The translations under genes and the position numbers were made by a program. A stretch of 64,000 nucleotides of DNA, taken from positions 95,964,780 to 96,028,779 of the forward strand of contig JASWHV010000009.1 in the NCBI GenBank assembly GCA_030760725.1, given 5' to 3'. Positions 1 to 10,827 of this stretch are shown one piece after another. The stretch is from Neostapfia colusana (Eukaryota > Streptophyta > Magnoliopsida > Poales > Poaceae). Under the pieces are notes generated by a model that was not told the origin of the DNA, ran no database searches, and saw only the letters and a program-made list of their open reading frames with translations. Every line of letters starts with the position of its first letter. Position 1 is the first letter of the stretch.

Positions 1-1163
1 TTGTTTTGGGATTGCCTAGGACTAAGTGGGGGATGGATAGTATTTTTGTGGTTGTTGATCGTTTCTCCAAAATGGCACATTTCATACCTTGTCATAAGAA
101 TGATAATGTCTCACACATTGCTGATTTGTTTATGACAGAAATTATTCGTTTACATGGTGTGCCAATTACCATTGTTTCTGATCGTGATGCAAAATTTTTA
201 AGTCATTTTTGGAGAACTTTGTGGTATAAATTGGGAACCAAGCTGCTGTTTTCAACCACATGTCACCCACAAACCTATGGACAAACTGAGGTAGTAAATC
301 GTACTCTATCCACTATGTTGCGGGCTATTTTAAAAACAAATTTAAAGGGTTAGGAGGATTGTTTACCACATATAGAATTTGCTTACAACAGGTCAGTTCA
401 CTCTACTACAAAGGTAAGCCCATTCCAGATATTGTATGGTTTCAATCCCCGTGCTCCTATTGATTTATTACCTTTGCCTCCTTCTGAAACTATAAATTTG
501 GATGCTACACAACGATCTGAATTCATTCTTAAGATGCATGAAACTACAAAGAAAAATATTGAAAGGATAAATGAGAAGTATAGAATTTCTGGTAGTAAAG
601 GTAGAAAAGAAGTAAAACTTGAACCATGGGACTTGGTATGGCAACATTTGAGAAAAGAATGATTCCCTCACTTGAGAAAATCTAAACTTATGCCACGAGC
701 TGCTGGTCCTTTTAAGATTGTTGATAAGATCAATGACAATGCATATAAGCTTGAGTTGCCTCCCGATTGTGGGGTTAGTCCCACATTTGACATTTCAGAT
801 CTTCGACCATACATGGGGAAGAAGATGATCTTGAGTCGAGGACGACTCCGATTCAAGAGGGGAGGATGATGAGAACATCACAACAGTGGATACTCACATT
901 GATATACAAGGACCATCACAAGAGGACGAGCACGGTTACTAAATCAGCAGGTGAACTCGTTCCTAACTTACTACCCATGTGATTTTGAGAATGGATTGCT
1001 ATTGAATGATTTAATTGTTATTAGGAACCATGGACATGATCAACAAGTAAAGGGAGGAGGATTTGGGGACGTGGAGAATCAGATGGGACGTCCACAAGTT
1101 GATGGAAACAGTCACCAACTCGGACTCGAGTTCAACTCGGAGTCCAGGAGCAGTACATCTTAA
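1..1163 (+). pseudogene. Element X: Ty3/gypsy integrase core and C-terminus (partial, broken)
   Basis: This is the C-terminal part of a Ty3/gypsy polyprotein. The rest lies left of the window. The first residues carry the integrase core: a first Asp in the MDSIF block, a second in IVSDRDAKF, and the Glu in QTEVVNRT. The normally acidic residue in HPQTDGQ is Tyr here. The GPF/KIVDKI segment that usually follows integrase is at about 705-735. The frame is interrupted by TAG at 351-353 and TGA at 660-662, and there is a compensated frameshift at about 860-895. After that the same frame resumes with a TITRGRAR motif common near the end of plant gypsy polyproteins, and stops at 1163. I see no chromodomain. 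Family placement is uncertain; the retroelement call is not. Confidence 0.9.
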
Positions 1164-1721
1164 AACAGACACCCAGGATGCATACGGACTCCGTTTTTGA
1201 CGTTCTACATATGAATGGAAATATGAGAAGATAAACTTTCCAATGGTTCTGGTCCAACATTAAAATTCGCTGGGAGTCGTTGCGAGTTGTCGAAATAAGT
1301 TGAATTCGGAGTTCTGTCCGGTGTTGCACCACCGTATTGGGCTTTTGGGCCTTGTATCCCGTATGAGTCCATTAGGGGACGCGTCTAAGGGTCTTATGGT
1401 CGAAACCTAGCCTTTAAATACTGCAGCTGCGGGCATATTTGGTGGGTTTTGCTTATATTAAACACTTTCGCCGTTCTACGGTTTGTGAGACCCCAATTTC
1501 GCAATTTCAGATTGCATCTTCGTCGTTCTTACTTGTGTTCTCGGTTGCACCTGCAGGGATAGCCTTCTTGGCGAGGTCAAGCGTGTGAAGCACGGTTGAT
1601 AACCAATGGAGCAGTGGTGTAGTGATTGCAGGGGTGTTCGGGTCTGCTCGAGTTCCTCGGATCATCAACGTCGAGATCTCCACTTCAATCGACCTACCTT
1701 TCGGAAGATCGGCCCTAAACA
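1164..1721 (+). repeat. Element X: 3' LTR tail
   Basis: This noncoding stretch follows the X polyprotein and has LTR character: a TATA-like TTTAAATA at 1413-1420, then a pyrimidine-rich leader. It ends in a block (TTTCGGAAGATCGG followed by CTAAACA) typical of the end of grass gypsy LTRs. The LTR start is not resolved. A purine-rich tract at 1047-1060 is a candidate polypurine tract, which would place the start inside the reading frame. The end at 1721 is set where similarity to the D LTR begins just downstream. Confidence 0.6.
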
Positions 1722-3194
1722 ACTCATCGTGAGCCCCGCCGATGAGCTCCGCTGTCGAGCCCCGCCTTTGAGCCCTGTCGTCGAGCCCCGTCGTCGAGAC
1801 CCGCCGGCGAACCCCGTCACACCTTGCCGTAGCCGGAAAACAAGCCCGACAATCTGTCCTACCCTAATCTTCCATAGAAAAATCCCCCGCTGCTGCCGTT
1901 GCTAGAAGAAAGGCCCTACCACAAGAAGGAAGTGAGGTAAGTCTTCATTACCCATCTTACGACATGGTCGCTGTTTTTACGCATCTGTTTTCTTCGCCCC
2001 TTTCGAACAGAAACTTTTGCGTGTGGACAGATCATGTTTTGATCAATTTTTTACGGTGGAATTGATCTAGATCTTGAGTCAAGATCATTACCACGTCCAC
2101 ACTTGATCCCTACACCCTTGTTCATCATAAAACCCCATGAAAGCCAATTAAAACATGCAAGAACACGTACAAACTGGATTAATGAAACTGCACTATAGGA
2201 TTTGCATTCATCTACCCCATTGCATCTTGAGTAAAGTTTGTGCATGATGATTGATTGCTGTGAATTTTGTATGTGCATGGTCGTGAGTAGAAGGACAAGC
2301 TCAAGAGGCCGTCTACGAGGAACTACAGCACTAAGACTTCGAGATGCTTGAGCAACACGAACCACGGGAGCAAGGCAAGTGCCCATTGACAATATTGATC
2401 CCATGTTTTGAAACTGTTTTGTTTGTGAAAACTCGTATGCTTGAGTCAACTTGATGGGACACCTTTTTTATAGGAGTTTACTAGTTTTGTTAACCATCCT
2501 TGTCGCCAGAAAAGTTGATGAGTCGGTATGGTCATTTTTCCTTTTTGCTTCGCTTAATTTATGGGATACGGGAAGCTGAATTAAAACATGATTTGCTACT
2601 ACACTCATATGAATAATGACGATGAGAACTTGATGATGATAATGAGCATGGAATCAGGGAGATCTAGGCATGATTGGTTCATGGATGTTGCTCGATAAGA
2701 TGGTGGTTTACTTGCCATAGATCTAAGGACCGGTTCATGCGAGAATATGGCAGGAAAATAGTGCCACCACAAGGCCAAATATGGGTGCGGCCTAGCTGAT
2801 TAATTAGGTGTGTTGCTAGCTTGTTATGGTCCGTTGGATGGCGCGGGGAATGGAAGTCGAGAGGGACTTCTCTAGGAACTGCATGGCACAAGAGGGGGAC
2901 CGTGGATGGGAGAATGGAGATTCGATCCTGCCGGTGAAATCTCAGTGGGTCCGTACATCTAGTAGCCCCTTTGTAAAGGCTGTTTTGTGATCTCTTGGCC
3001 ATACACCGACGGTTTTGTACTGGTATAATGGAGGTTTCTCTAGTCGCCGTCAGGTGACGAAATAATGAACTTGTGGGTAAAGTGGTGCCACCTCTGCAGA
3101 ATGTAAAACTATCATGATAGCAGTGCTTCCGGTTACAAGCACCTGGCCAACTTCCATGATTAGAGGCAAAACTTGGGAAGTTTATTCGGTATGG
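1722..3194 (+). repeat. Element D: 5' LTR, left segment
   Basis: Matches 39690-41135 of the D 3' LTR almost throughout. It starts in a CGAGCCC-rich repeat and includes the small exon (2288-2374) and GC donor (2375) of the proposed LTR reading frame. Here that exon carries a TAA not present in the 3' copy. It includes the conserved CCGGTTCATG block (2730-2739). It ends at the TGG target duplication of the CACTA element. I see no independent gene in it. Confidence 0.85.
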
Positions 3195-3560
3195 CACTAC
3201 AGGGATACAACGGACTTACGACGGTTAACGCCGTCATAATTAAGTCATAAACCATCGTAAGTTAGCTACTTACGACGGTATTTCGTTACTTACGACAGTA
3301 TAAAGCCGAGGTAATTATTATGTCGTAAATAAGCTAACTTACGACGACTACCGTCGTAAATAAAGTAACTTACGATGGCGTCGCGCATCCGTCGTAAGTA
3401 ACGGCCCAGGCCACGTGGTGGCCCAAGGCACGTTACTTATGACGGTTCTGGTGACCATCGTAAGTAACAGAGGCTAACTTACGACGGTTTTACTGACCCT
3501 CGTAAGTAGCAGAAGCTAACTTACGACGGCTTCTAGGCAGTAGCCGTCGTAAGTTATGTT
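3195..3560. repeat. CACTA left terminal inverted repeat and subterminal repeats
   Basis: After the CACTACAGGG terminus there are about fourteen direct and inverted copies, some degenerate, of a 9-bp motif TTACGACGG / CCGTCGTAA. They are often arranged as inverted pairs about 15-35 bp apart. In En/Spm-type elements such subterminal motifs bind the second element protein and are needed for transposition; binding here is inferred from that family. Confidence 0.85.
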
Positions 3561-3705
3561 TGTAATTTTTTTAAAAAACAGAAATGCACTAACCTGGCTC
3601 GATGGCCAGCACACAGAACAAACAGTTACAAAACAGAGTAAACAGTCATAAAACAGTTCATACAACAGTTCATATGCATCACACACAACAGAAATGACAA
3701 ACGGG

Positions 3706-6700
3706 CTACACACTACCCCCTCGACTACCTCCGGAGCCGAAGAAATCATCTCCATGCGTCTGTCTTGGAACCGGTAGCTGTGGCGATGGAGTAGAGGCCT
3801 ACGTCGCCGAACCCTACAAAACACATGAGTAGTTACGACGGTTTGGATTCAGATATCAATGTCTTTCTCTTTTTTCTCTCTCTCTATACTTTTCATCATC
3901 TCGCTCACTCTGTTTCTCTTTCTCTATACTATTCATCCCCTCTTTATGTCAGTCTCACTCACACCCTCTCTCGCACTCTCTCTCTCCCTCTATTGTAACA
4001 CTCTATCTCTCCATCTCACTCTCACTCTCTCTCTCTCTCTCTCGCACTCCGTCTCTCCCTTCTGTACCACTCTACATCTCCCTCTTTCCTTATGTTAGAT
4101 GAAAAATACAATATTAAAGAGTTCATTACCTGTTCCGGAGGCACCTGGGCTGCGGGCTCCTGTGACGGGGTCACCTGTGGCGGCTGCCACGCAGGAATCG
4201 CTATTTGTTGGCCGTTCTGTCGAGTTAAGGCCTATAATTGGAAAATATTAGTACATATGTATTACTGAAATGTTATGAAAGTAAACTACAATAATTGAAA
4301 TTACTTACCTCCATCGCTGCCTGCATCTGGGCCATGTAGTTAGCTTGGTACTCCTGGATGGCCCTCGTCCTGTCGAGCTCCTCCTGGGTTCGCGTCAGCC
4401 TCTGCTGCATGGCACGGAACTCCATGTCCCTTTGCGAGAGACGGCCACTCGACGGCCCAACCAACGAAGTCTGGGCTGATGAAGTGCCTCTCGCAGGTCG
4501 CGCCGACCTCGAGTCGACAACTCAATCGATATGATACATCCACCTATATTGCATGGGACCTCCAACTTTAGCTTCAAATAAAAGATGGATGAGGAGATGT
4601 TGCATTGGATTGAAGAACCCTGGAGGAAATTTTTTTCCGTATTACATAATAGTACCGGTATCTCCTTCTCCAATTTACGCATCATCTCTATCGTGATTTC
4701 TTTTGCACAGAGCTGTCTATAGAAGTGACTAAGCTCGGCTAGCACCTTCCACACTGCATCATCAAAATAGCCCCGAGACATAACAGGTAGAAGTCTTTCC
4801 ATAATTATGTGATAATCATGACTCTTCAACCCTGTCAGCTTTCCTGTTTTGATATTCACGGCTCGTTTCAGACTAGCTGGATAACCATCTGGCAATTTCA
4901 AAATTTTCAACCATTTGAGTACTTCTTTCTTTTCTTTAGGTCAAAGACAGAAAGAAGCACGTGGTTTAGCACCACTTTCAGAGAGCTCAAGAGTTGGACG
5001 GTTACAAAGCTCTGCCGGGTCCTTTCGAGCCTTTATTTTGTCTTTCGTTTTGCCTGTCATGTCCATGCATGTGCTTATAATACATTCGGCCATATTACGC
5101 TCTTGATGCATTACATCAACGTTATGCATTAGTATCAACGACTTCACATATGGTAGCTCCCATAGTCCACATATATGAGTCCAATTGTGATCCTCTCCGT
5201 AACCGATGAAATATCCAGGACGTCTTTTATCTTGCACCAGTTTGTCCAGCGTATCAGATATTTCAGATCCGTTTAGACGTTTCGGTGGTCCTTTAGTGAC
5301 AACGGTGTCTTTTTTAAAGACATTCCTCTGTTGCCTAAACATGTGATTCGGAGTCAGCCAACGTCTGTGACAATCGAAGTAGCATATCTTTCCTCCATGA
5401 GTAAGTCGAAAACAGTCCGTGTCAGAAGCACATATTGGACACGTCAAACGGCCGTGAGTGCTCCATCCAGAAAACATACCGTATGGTGGGAAATCATGGA
5501 CGGACCACAAATAAGCAGCTCGAAGGTTGAATTTCTGCTTTTTATAATAGTCGTACGCTTCGACTCCTGTCCACAACATTTTCTATTCTTCGATCAGCGG
5601 TTTCAACATCACGTTGAGACGTGGCCCAGGATGATCCGGCCCAGGTATAGTGAGGCTAAGGAACATGAAATGGTACTTCATGCAAAGAATTGGTGGTAGG
5701 TTGTCCGAAATGACAAAGACAGGCCAACAGGAGTATGGTGTGGCGTTTGTACTGAACGGCGAGAATCCATCTGTTGCCAACCCGATGCGAACATTTCTCG
5801 CATCACGACTGAAGTCTGGATCGAACCGGTCAAGCGTCTTCCATGCCTCACCGTCGGCCGGGTGTATCATGACTGCATTGTTCTCACGTACACCTTCCTT
5901 GTGCCATCTCACGTGTCTGGCCGTTCTTTTTGATAGAAACAACCGCTTCAACCGAGCTGTCACTGGTAAGTAACGAAGTTGCTTACGTGCGACTTCTGTC
6001 ATCACATTATCACCATCGTTATTAACAACTTCGACAAACCTTGATTCACCACATTTTAAGCATTTCTTCTCTTTTGCATGCTCTTTCCAGAAAAGCATGC
6101 AATTATCTGGACACACATCAATCTTCTCATATTTCATACCAAGACCGGAAAGCAATTTCTTCGCCTGATACATATCTTTAGGTACTTTATGAGGCTGTGG
6201 AAGGATATCGCTGATCAATTTGATGAGGTCGTTGTAGCAGTTATTAGAAAAGAAGTACTTAGACTTAATTGCCATAAGTCTAGTCATGAAAGTGAGGAGG
6301 GTCACTTCAGTGTGTTCATGCAGCGGCTCTTCTAAAGCTTTGAGAAGCTTGAAGAATGCTTCAACCTCCGTTGTAGGAGGATCTTCTGTAAACTCTGGTT
6401 GTATAGCTTCAAGCATCTCATCCATCCTATCAGCTCCCGTGTTATCATCATTTTCCTCTTCCACTTCTTGTACAGTTTCAGAAGTTGTCTCGCCATGGAA
6501 GGTCCACACCTCATAATGTGGCATGTAACCGTTTCGACACAAGTGTATCGAGACCGTCATTTTGTCCAAAAACTTGGTATTCCGACATTTTGTACATGGG
6601 CACCACATCTTATCGATCATTGACAATGAAAAAGGTCGATCTACAAAAGCATTTGTCTTGGCGAGCCACTCATCCGAGTGACCACCAGAAGTGTTCTTCC

Positions 6701-6734
6701 AACCGGTTCCACCAGAACTACGGTCCTCACCCAT
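3706..6734 (-). pseudogene. CACTA TNP2-type transposase with fused C-terminal coiled-coil exons (broken)
   Basis: Transposase that would cut and join the CACTA ends. The chosen start at 6734 gives the usual N-terminal transposase-associated domain with a WCPCTKCRN cysteine cluster (residues ~44-52). A CPDNC...CLKCGESRF segment opens the TNP2 core, which runs across an in-frame TAG at 5585-5583. A frameshift at about 4945 leads into a DUF4218-like region (LKLPDGY, GLKSHDYH, RLLPV), and another at an A-run near 4635 leads to GGPMQYRWMY. The usual following DUF4216 region is absent: the frame passes a stop and goes directly into a charged coiled-coil segment. It then continues through two introns (4308-4232 and 4129-3814) to a Gly/Ser-rich end at 3706. 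The last exon carries a TAG at 3801-3799. The intron calls rest on GT/AG sites and frame continuity. Confidence 0.85.
3860..4098. repeat. CT-rich low-complexity tract
   Basis: Long imperfect (CT)n stretch on the plus strand. It lies within the last intron of the CACTA transposase. Any reading frame here is a product of the repeat. Confidence 0.9.
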
Positions 6735-7790
6735 ATTTGAATCTGTAGTTTAATGTCAAGGAAATTATTGTTACTTTATAATTTATTTATGGCATGGCCC
6801 TACATCTATTGGAAAGGATAGGTCCTAAACCCACCCAAGAGTGACCGAGCGGAGCGTGCTCATGACGAGACGTGTGGTCTGGATCCGAACAAAATTTCGG
6901 CAGCATAACCCCGCCGTTCTCCACTGCACGCATGAAAATGGTGCAGCAGAGAACAACAGGGTTATGCCGTCGAAATCTCGTCTAGATCTAAACCCGCTTC
7001 TCATCACAAGCCACGCCCCCTCGGTCACTCCCAGGCTGTCCAAAAAGGGACAATTCCGAACCTACACGCCTCACATGCGTAACACATGTGAGACGGGCCG
7101 GTTCGAAACGGATGACGCATGTTGTATAGGTTTACGTCAATCTTTCATTTTTGAGTTATTTAAAAGAGAGAGAGAGGAATGAACGAGAGAGGGACAAAGA
7201 AGTGGGTCAGCCATCCTAAGTTATGCCCCGCTGGGGCCTGCCATTATCATACGACGCCTTTAGGGTTAGCCGTCGTACGTTATGCCCCGTCGTAAGTGGG
7301 TCAAAGATGAAACCGCCCCGTCGGGGCCCGCCGTCCACGCGAGGGAGCTTGCCGTCCTCTGTGCCTGTCTCGACTAATACATTGGCACTGAATGGGCCGT
7401 GACAGACCCTAAATGGGTCGTGTCAGGCCGGATCGGACCGAAACCCATTTATTTACATATAGTAACTAATGACGCAATCAATCAAATGATTAATTAAACA
7501 ATAATCAATTACAATACTAATTAAACAATTAATCATTTTTCAGAGAGAGGAAAGAACGAGAGAGAAGGAAAGAACGAGAGAGAGAAAAAAGAAGCGGGCC
7601 AGCCATCCTAAGTGATGACGTACGAGCCAAGGTTCGTCGCTATGGGCTTCTACATCAAAACTGTGAAGAAAATAGTTCCACAGGATTCTCGACGATGCTC
7701 TACTTTGTTTAAGCGCAATAATTGGGAAAATTGACTTTTAGACGGATCAACTATCGGGCAATAAATGGGCTATGCCGGGCTGAGCCGACC
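6735..7790. other. CACTA internal sequence upstream of the transposase
   Basis: No gene seen. It should hold the transposase promoter and leader. It has two GA-rich tracts (about 7155-7200 and 7540-7590), each followed by a related block GGGYCAGCCATCCTAAGT, so the segment contains an internal duplication. A cluster of TACGACG and CCGTCGTA motifs at about 7250-7300 repeats the subterminal motif well inside the element. The stretch ends where LTR element A begins. Confidence 0.7.
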
Positions 7791-8666
7791 TGTAACACCC
7801 CAAAAACTGCTAAAGAGGGGAATTTAAAAATTTTTGGATGTATTGCATGTGGTGCAGAAATTCAAATTCAAACTGGAATTCAAATTCAAATCAAAACAGA
7901 AAAAGAAAAGGAAAAAGAAAAAGAAAAATAAAACCCCAACCGGCCAGTGGGCCGAAACCCGCCAGCCGGCCCAATACCCCCGCGCCAACCCGAACCCGCG
8001 CCCCCTCTCTCCCTCTCAATGACATGCGGGGCCCACGTGTCATCCCTCTCCTCCCGCGCGCCCCAACCGACCGCCCCCTCTCGCACCCGAATCCAAACCA
8101 ACCTCCGGAAACCCGTGCCCCCAGCCCGATCTTCGGCCCCGGACGCTGCTACTTAACCAAACCGATCCTCCACCGCCTCTCCTCATGCAATTCACGCAAG
8201 GAAACTCGACGAAGTCCCCAGCACCACTCCACCTTTCTCTCCGGTGAGAACCGAAACTTTTATCGCCGTTTTCCTTCGATCCTTGCTCGGACTTCCTGAT
8301 CTAACGCGCTGATCATGTTCCACCGCCTCCGGGGAGTCACGCAGGTGAAGAAAACCCGGTGTTTTGCGCTCTGGACGCAGCTCCGGTGAGCAGCGCCGCG
8401 TTTCATCTCGGACCTCGCCGCCGACCACCTTCCAGGGCCTCCGAGCTCAAGAAAAACCCCGAGGTGAGATCCCCGACCTCCCCTCTACCGTTCTATGAAC
8501 TTATTATCGTCCATCGCGATGTATGTGATGTAAGACTTATTTATATTCGACACCTGGCTTGTAATAAATGATGCTTCACTATTAGTCATCACATGTATGA
8601 GAAAATGATCCTGGCATACATGTGATATTCACTCAGTTGTTCTTTGGGGACAAACCGGGTGTGACA
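7791..8666 (+). repeat. Element A: 5' LTR with large internal deletion
   Basis: Begins TGTAACACCCC and ends GGGTGTGACA. Compared with the other A LTR it jumps from CCGTTCTATG to AACTTATTATCG at about 8505, losing roughly 2.5 kb. A shared TATG at both breakpoints suggests a microhomology deletion. The removed part contains the two downstream exons of the proposed LTR reading frame. The GC-rich leader block and the LTR end are kept. Confidence 0.9.
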
Positions 8667-8670
8667 GAAG

Positions 8671-8682
8671 TGGTATCAGAGC
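8671..8682 (+). promoter_or_regulatory. Element A: primer binding site
   Basis: TGGTATCAGAGC, complementary to the 3' end of plant initiator tRNA-Met, four bases after the LTR end. It primes minus-strand DNA synthesis. Confidence 0.9.
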
Positions 8683-8884
8683 CAAGGTTGCCCGTAGGAA
8701 CGTGGACCTAGGTAGAAATGGACGTATTTAAGGACCCTATTTTCTTAAAAACTATTTTATAAAGGTGTGGGTTGAAAAGTGTTATTTAATGGGGTCACTT
8801 TATTCACCTTGCCCCAACTTTTATTCAAAATACGATTTTTATTTAAATCTTATCTAACTTTATTTTAAATGCTTTATGTTTTAG

Positions 8885-9352
8885 ATGGTTCACATGAGCC
8901 GCACCGCCCGCAAGTCCACCGGAGGGAGAGTTCCGGTAGTTGCCCTTGCCTTGAGAGAGGAGAACCGTCCGATGACGTACCACTCCTACGGATTGGCAGT
9001 AGGAGGCTTGTTGCGCCGTCTTCGGCGTATGCTCCATGCCGCCGGCAATACGGGCAAGCTAATCATACACTACAGCTCCACCAGGACCATCCGTGAGAAG
9101 CGGGAAGAATGGAGCTCAGAGATGAGTATTATCCATGAAAATCAGCTGCTCAAGATCCACCGCTCTACAGCTTGTCGGGCGACACAGGTCGATGCTGAGA
9201 AGGATGCCACCTGGGAGTTCATCACCTGCCAGAGTTACATCAACCGTCGCCTCCTGGACAGGACTGAGTACATGTATGTCCTCCAACGTCAGAGTGGCAC
9301 CGCTGAGTACAAGTACCCGCCAGTGCAGCAGGGGACTTCCCATGAGCACATG
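8885..9352 (+). pseudogene. Element A: pre-gag ORF0, 5' part (cut by element B)
   Basis: The ATG at 8885 directly follows TTTATGTTTTAG, a good splice acceptor. The product begins MVHMSRTARKSTGGRVP. Residues 7-14 are identical to the histone H3 tail from Thr6 to Gly13. A charged region with EEWSSEM and a TWEFITCQ segment follows. The frame is open up to 9352, where element B was inserted; it continues at 19729. See the intact copy at 30048 for the whole protein. Function is not established. The position is that of an extra reading frame before gag, as known in some grass gypsy families. Confidence 0.75.
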
Positions 9353-9598
9353 TGTCACACCCGTTTTTCCAAAGAACAACCGAGTGAATATCACATGTAT
9401 GCCAGGATCATTTTCTCATACATGTGATGACAAATAGTGAAGCATCATTTATTACAAGCCAGGTGTCGAATATAAATAAGTCTTACATAGCAAATGTCTC
9501 GATGGACAATAATAAGTTCATCACAAGCAAATCAACTAGCAGCGGAATATTATTCTTGAGGGCTCCATCACAGGCGTTTCCCGCGGGACTCCATGAAC

Positions 9599-10827
9599 CT
9601 AGAAACCTTCTTCGGGTCCAAAGTCTTGACCATTAAACACCACATCATTCTCTTGACCTGAGCAGCAATATAAACCAACAAATATGCAAGTTTGAGTACC
9701 ATTGGTACTCAGCAAGTGTGGGAAAGTTATGCATGCATGGCTAAAGCAAGGAGAGATTGAACTCAGGGTTAAAGCACTACGCAATTAATACCTATCACCT
9801 TAGCTTAATAAGCACCTACATTACTACACAGGTAAAATGGTCCCAATTTCCCATCCCATCATCATAATCAAATAACCATAACATCATTTCCAATGTTAAG
9901 CTCCTCGCTTAACATTCTCAACTTCCAAAACTATCACTCCTCTAATCATGAATAAGTCCAAGCCGCTCTTGACCGTGAGCACGGCTGTCATGACAGTTTT
10001 GACTCTGCAGAGTTTGCACCACTGTACCCACATGTAGTGATTTCATCCCCCGTTGCCGGGTGGACTAAAAGAACCTCCATTATGCCAGTGGCTACGAACC
10101 ACATTCACACTTCCCAGGTGTGTAGCCAGGAGATCACTACGAGGCCTTTACAAAGGGATTCCCGACGAGCGTGGGCCCACTGAGGTTTAACCCCTAACAG
10201 CATACAAGAGGCTCCAACCCCGCTGCAGTGGCCCCCTCTTGAGCCTTGCGGTTCATATGGTAGTCCAGCTGACACCTATTCCCCGCACCATCCAACACAC
10301 CCATACTACGCCGGGGATACACCTAATTAATTGGCCAAGCTGCCCCATCTCAGCATGTGGTTGGCACGGTAAAGCCAGGTTACATGCTCCATGAACCGGT
10401 CCTTAGGATCCAGGCAAGTACTAAACACAAACCCAAGTCTCGTGCACCCAGCACCAACCAAATCATCCAACTTGCCTTGATCCCTACCTCTACATAACTC
10501 ACAATATCTCATTCAAGAGTATGGTAAAATAAACTGATGATCTCATATCTCAAATATCCCATTCTAAGCATGGCTAAGCATATGCATAACAATAAATGAC
10601 ATGATAAAATGAAATCCCAACCCAAGCTACAAGGAAACAAGGTAATTGCAACTCTAGGGAAACTTCCTAGCATGGGTTTCATATTTTCAATTGACAATGC
10701 AAATAATTCTATCTACACATCCTAGCATAGGATCAAAGTGGTCAAGGACACTTGCCTCCTTCCTGCTGCTCTTGGAATGGGTAGTCCTGATCTTGGAAAG
10801 GAAGAACTTGCTCTGGAGCAGGTTCTA
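9599..10827 (-). CDS. Candidate spliced reading frame inside the LTR (element B copy; downstream two exons)
   Basis: Exon 10827-10756 (72 nt) ends in a split Gly codon. A GC donor (G|GCAAGT) starts the intron 10755-9658, which ends GCTCAG. The frame then continues through 9657-9599 to a stop. The joined frame is open and rich in Gln, Glu and Asp (EQVLPFQDQDYPFQEQQ before the junction, QENDVVFNGQDFGPEEGF after it). An upstream exon ending at 12108 with a GTGAGA donor is open in the matching phase in both B and A (FQ-x-LR-x-QE-x-PR). The first exon and start codon are not resolved. The same arrangement appears in the A, D and F LTRs. No transcript evidence is available, so the coding status is inference. 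Confidence 0.45.

Noticed and set aside
951..1163. Separate small gene after the X integrase
   Set aside because: It is in the same frame as the integrase and carries the known polyprotein C-terminal motif.
2051..3197. Minus-strand frames in the D LTR (also 39816-40950)
   Set aside because: Lie antisense in an LTR and are opposite to the conserved plus-strand blocks; stops differ between copies.
3195..3560. Regularly spaced short repeats resembling a CRISPR array
   Set aside because: Motifs are only 9 bp, alternate in strand and sit at the ends of a CACTA transposon in a plant-type sequence.
4809..5132. Plus-strand reading frames opposite the transposase (also 5331-6748)
   Set aside because: Shadows of the minus-strand TNP2 coding sequence, without independent domains.
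7830..8470. Overlapping Pro/Arg-rich reading frames on both strands in the LTR leaders (also 12380-12760, 19270-19700, 24890-25480)
   Set aside because: They follow from AATTC and GC-rich composition, differ between LTR copies and are not in the conserved phase; only the frame continuing into the small exon was kept as a candidate.
8671..8682. Possible tRNA gene because of the tRNA-Met match
   Set aside because: Only the 12-nt primer complement is present, next to an LTR end; no cloverleaf around it.
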